Shown here: positions 1 through 4,763 of the stretch, in pieces
How the letters are laid out: each line of letters starts with the position of its first letter
How positions within the stretch are numbered: the first letter of the stretch is position 1
Assembly (NCBI GenBank): GCA_902494375.1
Contig: CABUTL010000083.1
Coordinates: 1 to 6,650 of the forward strand
Length of the DNA: 6,650 bases
Reading direction: 5' to 3'
Origin: an uncultured Collinsella sp.
GTDB lineage: Bacteria; Actinomycetota; Coriobacteriia; Coriobacteriales; Coriobacteriaceae
Made by a program: the position numbers and the translations under genes
The notes under the pieces: generated by a model
Told to the model about the DNA's origin: nothing
What the model saw: the letters and a program-made list of their open reading frames with translations, nothing else
The model's database searches: none

Positions 1-132
1 GGAGCGCACCTGAATGCAGGTAAAGCCGGCGTCGAGCGCCTGGGCCACCACATCGCCCACGGGGCGTCCGAGGGTGTTTTCGGGACCGAGTACCAGATAA
101 GCCGAGATATCAAGGTTGTCGCGGGTGCTCAT
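1..132 (-). CDS. thiE: Thiamine-phosphate synthase, N-terminal fragment (truncated by window edge)
   Basis: ThiE joins HMP pyrophosphate to hydroxyethylthiazole phosphate to give thiamine monophosphate in the cytoplasm. Only the first 44 codons are visible; the rest lies left of base 1. Seen: the fragment begins MSTRDNLDISAYLVLGPEN and ends GFTCIQVRS. This fits the first beta strand (YLV..), first helix and second strand (..QLR.K in most members) of the ThiE TIM barrel. The start is well supported: an AGGAGG at 140..145 sits 7 bases upstream, inside the end of the preceding gene. The ATG overlaps the stop of that gene by 4 bases (ATGA, 129..132), which suggests translational coupling. It is the third gene behind the TPP riboswitch. 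Because only about a fifth of a normal ThiE is visible, a fusion further on (for example ThiE-ThiD) cannot be excluded. Confidence 0.8.
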   Translation of the reverse strand, partial: MSTRDNLDISAYLVLGPENTLGRPVGDVVAQALDAGFTCIQVRS

Positions 133-470
133 CGTGCTTCCTCCTGCTTCTTGATCTGTGCTTCCATACGCTCGAGCTTGCCAGTCATGGTGTCGGTAAA
201 TCCGGGCCGAATATCGGCTTTGAGCACGACTTCGGTGCGGATGCCCTTGCTCGCCAACACAAAGGTTGCGTCGCGCACGACCTGCATGACCTCGTCCCAG
301 TCGCCCTCGATCTCGGTGAACATCGAGGTGGTGCGGTTGGGCAGGCCGCTCTCGCGAATGACGCGCACGACTTCGGCGACCTCGGCGGAGAGCTCATCGC
401 CGGTGCCGCACGGGGCAATGGCCACGGCGACGAGCGTGTTCATGCCGGCATTGGTTGCGGGCTCGGACAT
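129..470 (-). CDS. MTH1187/YkoF-type thiamine-binding protein
   Basis: A 113-residue protein that I assign to the thiamine-binding protein family PF01910 (MTH1187/YkoF-like, formerly DUF77). Seen: the core runs VAVAIAPCGTGDELSAEVAE, then GLPNRTTSMFTEIEGDWDEV, then a strand containing TEVVLKADIR. This is the family's ferredoxin-like order: a P-x-GTG turn, a helix, a T.IEGDWDEV segment, a helix and a closing strand. Members are small cytosolic proteins; YkoF binds thiamine/HMP, and many other members have no proven role. The start at 470 has GAGGAGG 8 bases upstream; the alternative Met10 at 443 has no ribosome site. The gene begins 3 bases after the thiM stop and overlaps thiE by 4 bases, so it belongs to the TPP-controlled unit. 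Inferred role: holding or delivering thiamine or a precursor. The family call is good; the ligand is not shown. Confidence 0.85.
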   Translation of the reverse strand: MSEPATNAGMNTLVAVAIAPCGTGDELSAEVAEVVRVIRESGLPNRTTSMFTEIEGDWDEVMQVVRDATFVLASKGIRTEVVLKADIRPGFTDTMTGKLERMEAQIKKQEEAR

Positions 471-473
471 AGC

Positions 474-1313
474 TTATGCCTCCTCGAGCTCGAGTCGGTT
501 ATCGGCGATGTCCTGGGCGGTTGCGCGGTAGAGCTCGTCGATAAAGGCGACCTTAAAGCTTGCCGGGGCATCGGCGACAGCGGCGGCACGCGTGCCGGCC
601 ACGTTGTAGGCGGCGGTGCCGCAGACGGCTGCCGTAAACGGGTCGGCGGCGCAGGCGTACACGGCCAGCACGCCGCCCTGCGAGCAGCCGCAGCCGGTGA
701 TCTTGGACATGAGCGGGCTGCCGCCGTGGGACTTGGCCACGGTCGTGCCGTCGGTAATCAGGTCGACTTCGCCCGAGACCACCACGGCGCCGCCGGTGTA
801 GCGGGCAAGCGCCACGGCAGCATCGCGGGCGGCATCGACGGTATCGGTGGTATCGACACCGCGTACGCGGCTCAGATCGGCCGCCTCGCCCTCAAGACCC
901 CACAGGCCGGCGAGCGCGATGATCTCGGAGGCGTTGCCGCGCACGATGGCGGGCTTGTACTGCTTGAGCTCGTTTACCAACTGGGTGCGCAGGCTACCGA
1001 TGCCCAGGCCCACCGGATCGAGCACCCAGGGCTTGCCGGCGTCGTGTGCCGCCTTGGCCGCGCGGGGAATCGTCTGCTCGTAGATGGGGAAGAGCGTGCC
1101 CATGTTGAGATAGACGGCGCCGCCGCCGGCAACGAGCGCCTCGCCCTCGTCGGGCAGATAGACCATGGCGGCCGATCCGCCCACGGCGAGCTGTGCGTTG
1201 GCGACAAAGTCAATCGTCACCGTGTTGGTGATGGAGCCGGCCATCGGATTAGTGGCGCGAATCTCCTCCACGGCCTTGACCATATGTTGCTTAAGCTGTT
1301 CCGAATCAATCAC
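474..1313 (-). CDS. thiM: Hydroxyethylthiazole kinase
   Basis: ThiM phosphorylates 4-methyl-5-(2-hydroxyethyl)thiazole, the salvage entry to the thiazole half of thiamine; its product is the substrate of ThiE downstream. The protein has 279 residues, close to the usual 260-280. Seen: the substrate-site region PMAGSITNTVTIDFVANAQL (residues 23-42), GGSAAM (45-50), DPVGLGIGSLRT (99-110), RGNASEI (125-131), and the phosphate-binding/catalytic GCGC turn ending at Cys210. The start is the GTG at 1313, 8 bases after AAGGAGG. A same-frame ATG at 1427 would read through the riboswitch and terminator and is rejected; the nearby ATG at 1321 is in another frame and soon meets a stop. First gene of the operon. 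The family usually reads DPVGVGA and GTGC at these motifs, so this is a slightly divergent but complete member. Confidence 0.93.
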   Translation of the reverse strand: MIDSEQLKQHMVKAVEEIRATNPMAGSITNTVTIDFVANAQLAVGGSAAMVYLPDEGEALVAGGGAVYLNMGTLFPIYEQTIPRAAKAAHDAGKPWVLDPVGLGIGSLRTQLVNELKQYKPAIVRGNASEIIALAGLWGLEGEAADLSRVRGVDTTDTVDAARDAAVALARYTGGAVVVSGEVDLITDGTTVAKSHGGSPLMSKITGCGCSQGGVLAVYACAADPFTAAVCGTAAYNVAGTRAAAVADAPASFKVAFIDELYRATAQDIADNRLELEEA

Positions 1314-1335
1314 TGCACATGCCTCCTTGGCATAG

Positions 1336-1365
1336 AAAAGGGGCGCTGTGCATAGACAGCGCCCC
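1336..1365 (-). terminator. Intrinsic terminator of the TPP attenuator
   Basis: On the minus strand a perfect 10-bp stem, GGGGCGCTGT / ACAGCGCCCC (1356..1365 and 1340..1349), closes a 6-base loop and is followed by TTTT (1336..1339). It lies between the TPP aptamer and the thiM ribosome site. With the aptamer, it forms a transcription-attenuation switch: ligand-bound RNA should stop here. A possible competing pairing is CCTGT in the aptamer (1403..1407) with ACAGG at the base of the terminator (1364..1368); that alternative is inference and only 5 bp long. Confidence 0.9.
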
Positions 1366-1375
1366 TGTAAAGGCG

Positions 1376-1470
1376 GCATGCTCCCTACGCCAGCATTAAC
1401 TGACAGGTTCAAAGGATTGGGCCCCATGCCCTCTCAGCCTTGTGGTCTGCACCGCCGGCACTCCCGCATC
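1376..1470 (-). ncRNA. TPP riboswitch (THI element) aptamer
   Basis: This is a thiamine-pyrophosphate-sensing aptamer in the thiM leader. Seen on the minus strand, in order: P1 5' arm ATGC (1466..1469); P2 GGGA (1462..1465) followed by GTGCC; a P3 hairpin GGTG-CAGA-CCAC; the invariant GGCTGAGA (CTGAGA at 1432..1437); a P3a hairpin GGGC/GCCC; P2 3' arm TCCT; the invariant TTTGAACCTG (1404..1413); P4/P5 CAG-TTAATG-CTGG; the conserved GCGTAGGGA (1382..1390); and P1 3' arm GCAT (1378..1381). All conserved blocks of the family are present and in the right order. Upstream, TAGTAT at 1487..1492 is the best -10 candidate for the thi promoter, but I see no convincing -35. TPP binding is expected to favour the terminator just downstream and so repress thiM and the genes behind it. 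Confidence 0.95.
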
Positions 1471-1477
1471 GAATCTG

Positions 1478-1507
1478 TTGTTCCCTATACTAGCGCACCG
1501 TTACAAT
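1478..1507 (+). promoter_or_regulatory. Sigma70-type promoter for the HAD phosphatase gene
   Basis: TTGTTC (1478..1483) and TACAAT (1502..1507) are separated by 18 bases. Each matches the vegetative consensus at four or five of six positions. Transcription would begin near 1514, leaving a leader of only about 23 bases before the ATG at 1537. The spacer contains the candidate -10 of the opposite-facing thi promoter, so the two promoters overlap back to back. Confidence 0.6.
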
Positions 1508-1536
1508 GGATACGGTGAAAATGACTGGGGGACTCT

Positions 1537-2445
1537 ATGATCAAACTTGTGCTGACCGATATGGACGATACGCTGATTCCGGCTGGACATGACGGTGCCA
1601 GCGACTACGCCATCGAGGGCATTCATGCCATGCAGGCGGCTGGTCTGCACTTTGGCCCGGTTTCGGGCCGTCAGCCGTCCGCGATGGGCTGGATGTTCCG
1701 CAATCGCGCTGAGTGCTTCTCGACTGGCGCGTTCTGTAACGGCCAGGTAATGTTTGTCGACGGTCAGGTGGTCGCTTCGCGCGCGACCGACAACGAAGCC
1801 CTGACGCGTCTGGCCGATTACCTCGAGCAAGAGACCGACGATACCTATCTGAAGGTCTACAGCCTGGGTGATGACTTTTGGGGTAACGATGCCTGCTGCG
1901 TGACGAGCGATCCCGAGCGCGTGCGTCGCGCCATGGAGTCGGGCGGCAACGCGTGGCTCAAAGGCGAAGAGGCCCCGTGCCGTCCCGTCGTCGATGACGC
2001 GCCGGTGTTTAAGGCGAATATTTGGAGCGCCCGTTCACGTGAGGAGCTCGCGGAGCTACGCGAGCGCGTTGCCGTTGAGGTGCCGGAACTCTCGCTCGTG
2101 TTTCCCAACAACCGCGTGCGCCTGTTTGACATCCTTCCGGCTGGTTGGGATAAGGGCTGCGCTGCGCTGGAGTTGGCGCGCGCTTTGGGCCTGACGCCCG
2201 ACGAGATGGCCGCATTCGGAGATTCCGATAACGACCTGCCCATGATCGACGCCGTTCCCAACTCCGTTGCAGTCGCCAATGCCAACGAGGCTGTCACGGC
2301 TGCCGCGCGCTGGCATATCGGCGCTGCGGCAGACGATGCGGTTGCCGGGGCTCTGCATCAGATTGCCGCCTGCGCCGCGACGGGGGAGATGCCGCCGTTT
2401 ATGCGTCAGATGGATGCGACGGGTTTCGACGTCACGAACGTCTAG
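1537..2445 (+). CDS. Cof-type HAD-superfamily hydrolase
   Basis: A 302-residue soluble phosphatase of the haloacid dehalogenase superfamily, Cof/type IIB. Seen: motif I DMDDT at residues 8-12 (nucleophile Asp8, general acid Asp10), motif II at Ser43 in PVSGRQ, motif III at Lys206 in GWDKG, and motif IV GDSDNDLPM from 228 (Asp229 and Asp233 for Mg2+). The stretch between motifs II and III, about residues 80-190, is the substrate-specifying cap. GGGGGA lies 4 bases before the ATG. A LysR gene follows after 10 bases, probably in the same transcript. Cof-type enzymes dephosphorylate sugar phosphates, PLP, FMN or, in the case of E. coli Cof, HMP pyrophosphate; the substrate cannot be read from sequence. 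The family call is firm; any link to the divergent thi operon is only suggestive. Confidence 0.92.
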   Translation: MIKLVLTDMDDTLIPAGHDGASDYAIEGIHAMQAAGLHFGPVSGRQPSAMGWMFRNRAECFSTGAFCNGQVMFVDGQVVASRATDNEALTRLADYLEQETDDTYLKVYSLGDDFWGNDACCVTSDPERVRRAMESGGNAWLKGEEAPCRPVVDDAPVFKANIWSARSREELAELRERVAVEVPELSLVFPNNRVRLFDILPAGWDKGCAALELARALGLTPDEMAAFGDSDNDLPMIDAVPNSVAVANANEAVTAAARWHIGAAADDAVAGALHQIAACAATGEMPPFMRQMDATGFDVTNV

Positions 2446-2455
2446 GGAGACAGCC

Positions 2456-3352
2456 ATGAAGCTCCAGCAGCTCAGATATGTCGTCAAAGTTGCCGAATGC
2501 GGCAGCATCACCGAAGCCTCGCGCCGGCTCTTTGTGTCGCAGCCTTCGATTACCGCGTCGATTCGCGATCTCGAAAACGAGATGGGTGTGCACATCTTTG
2601 AGCGCACTAACAAGGGCGTCGTTGTGTCCGAGGAAGGCGAGACCTTCTTGGGCTATGCGCGCCAGGTACTCGACCAGGCCGACCTGCTCGAGGGCAAGTA
2701 CAAGGGCGCATCCGAGCAGGTGCCGCACTTTAGTGTGAGCTGCCAGCATTATTCCTTTGCCGTTAATGCGTTTGTCGATGTGATCCGTGAGTTCGATGCC
2801 GCGCGCTACGACTTTACCCTGCGCGAGGAGCAAACCCACGAGATTATCGAGGACGTCGCACATATGAAAAGCGAACTGGGCATCCTGTACTTATCCGAGC
2901 ATAACCGCGAGGTTATCGAGCGCATGCTCGCCGCCAACGAGCTCGTATTCGAGGGACTCTTCTGCGCCGCGCCGCACGTCTTTGTGTGTGCCGACCATCC
3001 TTTGGCAGACCGCTCGAGCGTGACGCTCGAGGATTTGGAAGACTACCCGTTCCTGTCCTACGAGCAGGGCAGCTACAACTCGTTTTACTATTCCGAGGAG
3101 CTGACCTCGACCTTTGAGCGCCGCAAGAATATCCGCGTGCGTGACCGTGCGACGTTGTTCAACCTGGTCATGGGCCTTAACGGTTACACGGTGTGTTCGG
3201 GTGTGATCAGCCATGAACTTAACGGCCCCGGTATTATCTCGATTCCGCTCGATGTAGACGAGTACATGGAGATCGGCGTCATCACGCGCAAGAACACGAC
3301 ACTCACGCGCTACGGGCAGGCCTATATCGACGCGATTCGTCAGCACATATAG
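2456..3352 (+). CDS. LysR-family transcriptional regulator
   Basis: A 298-residue regulator, the usual LTTR length. Seen: an N-terminal winged helix-turn-helix, residues 1-62 (MKLQQLRYVVKVAECGSITE.., recognition helix around SQPSITASIRDLE at 28-40, wing ..FERTNKGVVVSEEGE), then a linker helix and a periplasmic-binding-like effector domain from about residue 90 to the end. The frame stays open upstream into the HAD gene, but the ATG at 2456 is right: AGGGAGA is 5 bases before it and the MKLQQLRYV opening is the canonical LTTR start. It follows the HAD gene by 10 bases and probably shares its promoter. The next gene downstream on the same strand encodes a MetE-like enzyme preceded by LTTR-like dyads, so it is the likely target (inference). 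The effector is unknown; homocysteine, as for MetR, is one possibility. Confidence 0.93.
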   Translation: MKLQQLRYVVKVAECGSITEASRRLFVSQPSITASIRDLENEMGVHIFERTNKGVVVSEEGETFLGYARQVLDQADLLEGKYKGASEQVPHFSVSCQHYSFAVNAFVDVIREFDAARYDFTLREEQTHEIIEDVAHMKSELGILYLSEHNREVIERMLAANELVFEGLFCAAPHVFVCADHPLADRSSVTLEDLEDYPFLSYEQGSYNSFYYSEELTSTFERRKNIRVRDRATLFNLVMGLNGYTVCSGVISHELNGPGIISIPLDVDEYMEIGVITRKNTTLTRYGQAYIDAIRQHI

Positions 3353-3507
3353 ACTGCTGCATTCTGCACGGGTCAAATATCTTTATCACAGTCCAAACTG
3401 ATATAGGAAGCATCTATATCAAACTGTTATAAACATATATTTTACGATGGCCGTATGAGCGCTCATACTCTGTCCCAGTAAAGCAACCAATGCAAAGGGA
3501 GATATCT
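3353..3507 (+). promoter_or_regulatory. AT-rich control region of the core-MetE gene
   Basis: This 155-base gap is conspicuously richer in A/T than its surroundings. Seen: a dyad with 7-bp perfect arms, GATATAG (3400..3406) and CTATATC (3414..3420), which contains T-N11-A from 3404 to 3416, the LysR-family box. A direct repeat CAAACTG(A/T)TATA occurs at 3394..3405 and 3420..3431, a period of 26 bases. A third ATATC half-site lies at 3377..3381. Possible -10 boxes are TATATT (3436..3441) or TACGAT (3443..3448), with no good -35, as is usual for activator-dependent promoters. No clear LysR-gene terminator is visible, and nothing resembles a SAM riboswitch. Function as a LysR operator is inferred. 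Confidence 0.5.
3453..3468. promoter_or_regulatory. 16-bp perfect palindrome upstream of the core-MetE gene
   Basis: GTATGAGCGCTCATAC is a perfect inverted repeat without spacer, 40 bases before the ATG at 3508. It falls just downstream of the best -10 candidates, where a repressor operator would be expected. It does not match the MetR consensus TGAA-N5-TTCA and has no T tract, so it is not a terminator. The binding protein is unknown. Confidence 0.4.
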
Positions 3508-4641
3508 ATGAGCACTTCGATTCAACCGAACGCGCCGTTTCGCGCCGATATCGTCGGCAGCTTTCTTCGTCCGCAGGCCGTAAAGGACGCCCGCGCTGCC
3601 TATGCGGCAGGCGCGCTTGATGCCGAGGGGCTTAAGGCCGTCGAGGACGATGCCATTCGCGATTTGGTGGCAAAGCAAAAGGCCGCCGGCCTGCAGGTCA
3701 TCACCGATGGCGAGTTTCGCCGCAGCTACTGGCACCTCGATTTTATGTGGGGCCTTAACGGCATTGAGCGCCGCGCCTCACGCACGGGCTATATGTTCCA
3801 TGACGAGGAGACCACGGCCGATACCGCCGTGGTGACCGGCCCCATCAGCGGCGAGAGCCACCCCTTCGTCGAGCACTTTAAGTTTGTCAAGGCACTTGAG
3901 GGCGAGGGCCACGTTGCACGCCAGACCATCCCGGCGCCGATCCAGACGTTCTCTGAGGTCACGCTCGATCGCTGCGACGGCCAGCAGGAAAGCCTGCGCG
4001 CCGTCTACAAGACCGATGAGGAACTTGCCGACGCCATTGCAGCCGCTTATCGCACGGTGATCGCCGACCTGTACGCAGCAGGCTGCCGCAACATCCAGTT
4101 TGATGACTGCACTTGGGGCATCTACTGCGATACCGACTTTGTCGCCAAAACCGGCATGAGTCCGGTCGACCTGCAAAAGGTAAGCGAGCTGGGCGTGGCG
4201 CTCAACAACGCCGCCATCGAGGGCAAGCCCGACGACTTGGTTATCAACACGCACGTGTGCCGTGGTAACTACCACTCTACCTATGCCTTCGAGGGCGGTT
4301 ATGATCCCATCGCGCCGTACCTGTTCGCAAACGAGGATGTCGACGCATTTTACCTGGAGTTCGATACGCCGCGCGCCGGCGGTTTTGAGCCACTGAAGTA
4401 TGTTGCCCCTGGCAAGAAGGTCGTGTTGGGCCTGGTGACCACCAAGGCCGCTGAGCTTGAGGACGAGGATGCCATCGTCGAGCGTATTCACGAGGCAGCA
4501 AAGTACGTTCCGCTCGAGAACCTGTATCTGTCGCCCCAGTGCGGCTTTGCCAGCTGCGAGATTGGCAACAAGCTGACCGAGGACGAGCAATGGGCAAAGA
4601 TCGCGCTGGTCAAGCGCATTGCCGAGCGCGTTTGGAAATAG
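3508..4641 (+). CDS. Cobalamin-independent methionine synthase family protein, catalytic domain only (core-MetE)
   Basis: A 377-residue zinc methyltransferase of the MetE C-terminal family (PF01717), resembling B. subtilis YxjG/YxjH in size. Full MetE is about 750 residues; the N-terminal half that helps bind the folate donor is absent. Seen: the opening FRADIVGSFLRP, DGEF at 67-70 followed by RRSYWHLDFMWGL, QFDD at 197-200, and a complete zinc site: His249 and Cys251 in NTHVCRGN, Glu284 in YLEFD, Cys345 in SPQCGF. Expected reaction: methyl transfer to a thiol, probably homocysteine to give methionine. The donor is uncertain; related short enzymes use folate, methylcobalamin-protein or other donors. 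The ATG at 3508 has AAAGGGAGA just upstream; the in-frame ATG at 3490 precedes that site and is less likely. It sits alone between a probable LysR-controlled promoter and the uracil permease leader. I found no obvious terminator after it. Confidence 0.9.
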   Translation: MSTSIQPNAPFRADIVGSFLRPQAVKDARAAYAAGALDAEGLKAVEDDAIRDLVAKQKAAGLQVITDGEFRRSYWHLDFMWGLNGIERRASRTGYMFHDEETTADTAVVTGPISGESHPFVEHFKFVKALEGEGHVARQTIPAPIQTFSEVTLDRCDGQQESLRAVYKTDEELADAIAAAYRTVIADLYAAGCRNIQFDDCTWGIYCDTDFVAKTGMSPVDLQKVSELGVALNNAAIEGKPDDLVINTHVCRGNYHSTYAFEGGYDPIAPYLFANEDVDAFYLEFDTPRAGGFEPLKYVAPGKKVVLGLVTTKAAELEDEDAIVERIHEAAKYVPLENLYLSPQCGFASCEIGNKLTEDEQWAKIALVKRIAERVWK

Positions 4642-4688
4642 CGCTAGCGTTTGCAGGTGGCGGCGCGTGCGAGACGTGGCGTATCGCG

Positions 4689-4694
4689 TACAAT
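4689..4694 (+). promoter_or_regulatory. Candidate -10 box for the uracil permease gene
   Basis: TACAAT, in the same TACAATGG context as the HAD-gene promoter at 1502..1509, lies 69 bases before the permease ATG. No good -35 is found at 16-18 bases upstream; TTGCAG at 4651 is too far. Start of transcription near 4701 would place the hairpin at 4704..4732 at the very 5' end of the mRNA. Confidence 0.35.
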
Positions 4695-4703
4695 GGTTCG
4701 GAT

Positions 4704-4732
4704 CATATCGTTCAGGCAGGTTATCCGATATG
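4704..4732 (+). promoter_or_regulatory. Stem-loop in the uracil permease leader
   Basis: A perfect 7-bp stem CATATCG / CGATATG (4704..4710 and 4726..4732) encloses the 15-base loop TTCAGGCAGGTTATC. GAT (4701..4703) can also pair with ATC (4737..4739) across a CCC bulge. No U tract follows, so it is not an intrinsic terminator. It ends about 20 bases before the AAGGA ribosome site. The loop is loosely like the PyrR-binding consensus UCCNGNGAGGYU, but too weakly to call. Regulatory function is inference. Confidence 0.35.
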
Positions 4733-4763
4733 CCCGATCGCCCTTCCATTCGAAAGGACATCC

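Noticed and set aside
726..1355. 209-codon open frame on the plus strand opposite thiM
   Set aside because: It is antisense to a clear thiM with conserved motifs, its protein resembles no family I know, and long antisense frames are common in GC-rich DNA.
1314..1427. N-terminal extension of ThiM from an in-frame ATG at 1427
   Set aside because: It is encoded by the TPP aptamer and terminator, has no ribosome site, and makes the protein longer than the family. The GTG at 1313 has a good site.
2056..2613. 185-codon minus-strand frame across the HAD/LysR junction
   Set aside because: It overlaps two well-supported genes and its composition is that of an antisense shadow.
3353..3507. SAM (S-box) riboswitch upstream of the MetE-like gene, as seen before B. 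subtilis yxjG
   Set aside because: The region is too short and AT-rich, and lacks the conserved S-box blocks and a terminator hairpin.
4621..4660. Possible terminator after the core-MetE gene (AGCGC ... GCGCT near 4625..4644)
   Set aside because: The stem is only about 5 bp, mostly inside the coding region, and only three T's follow a few bases later. Too weak to annotate.
4539..4763. 75-codon upstream extension of the uracil permease
   Set aside because: It overlaps the end of the core-MetE gene, covers the promoter and hairpin region, and the first permease helix already starts properly from the ATG at 4764, which has AAGGA before it.
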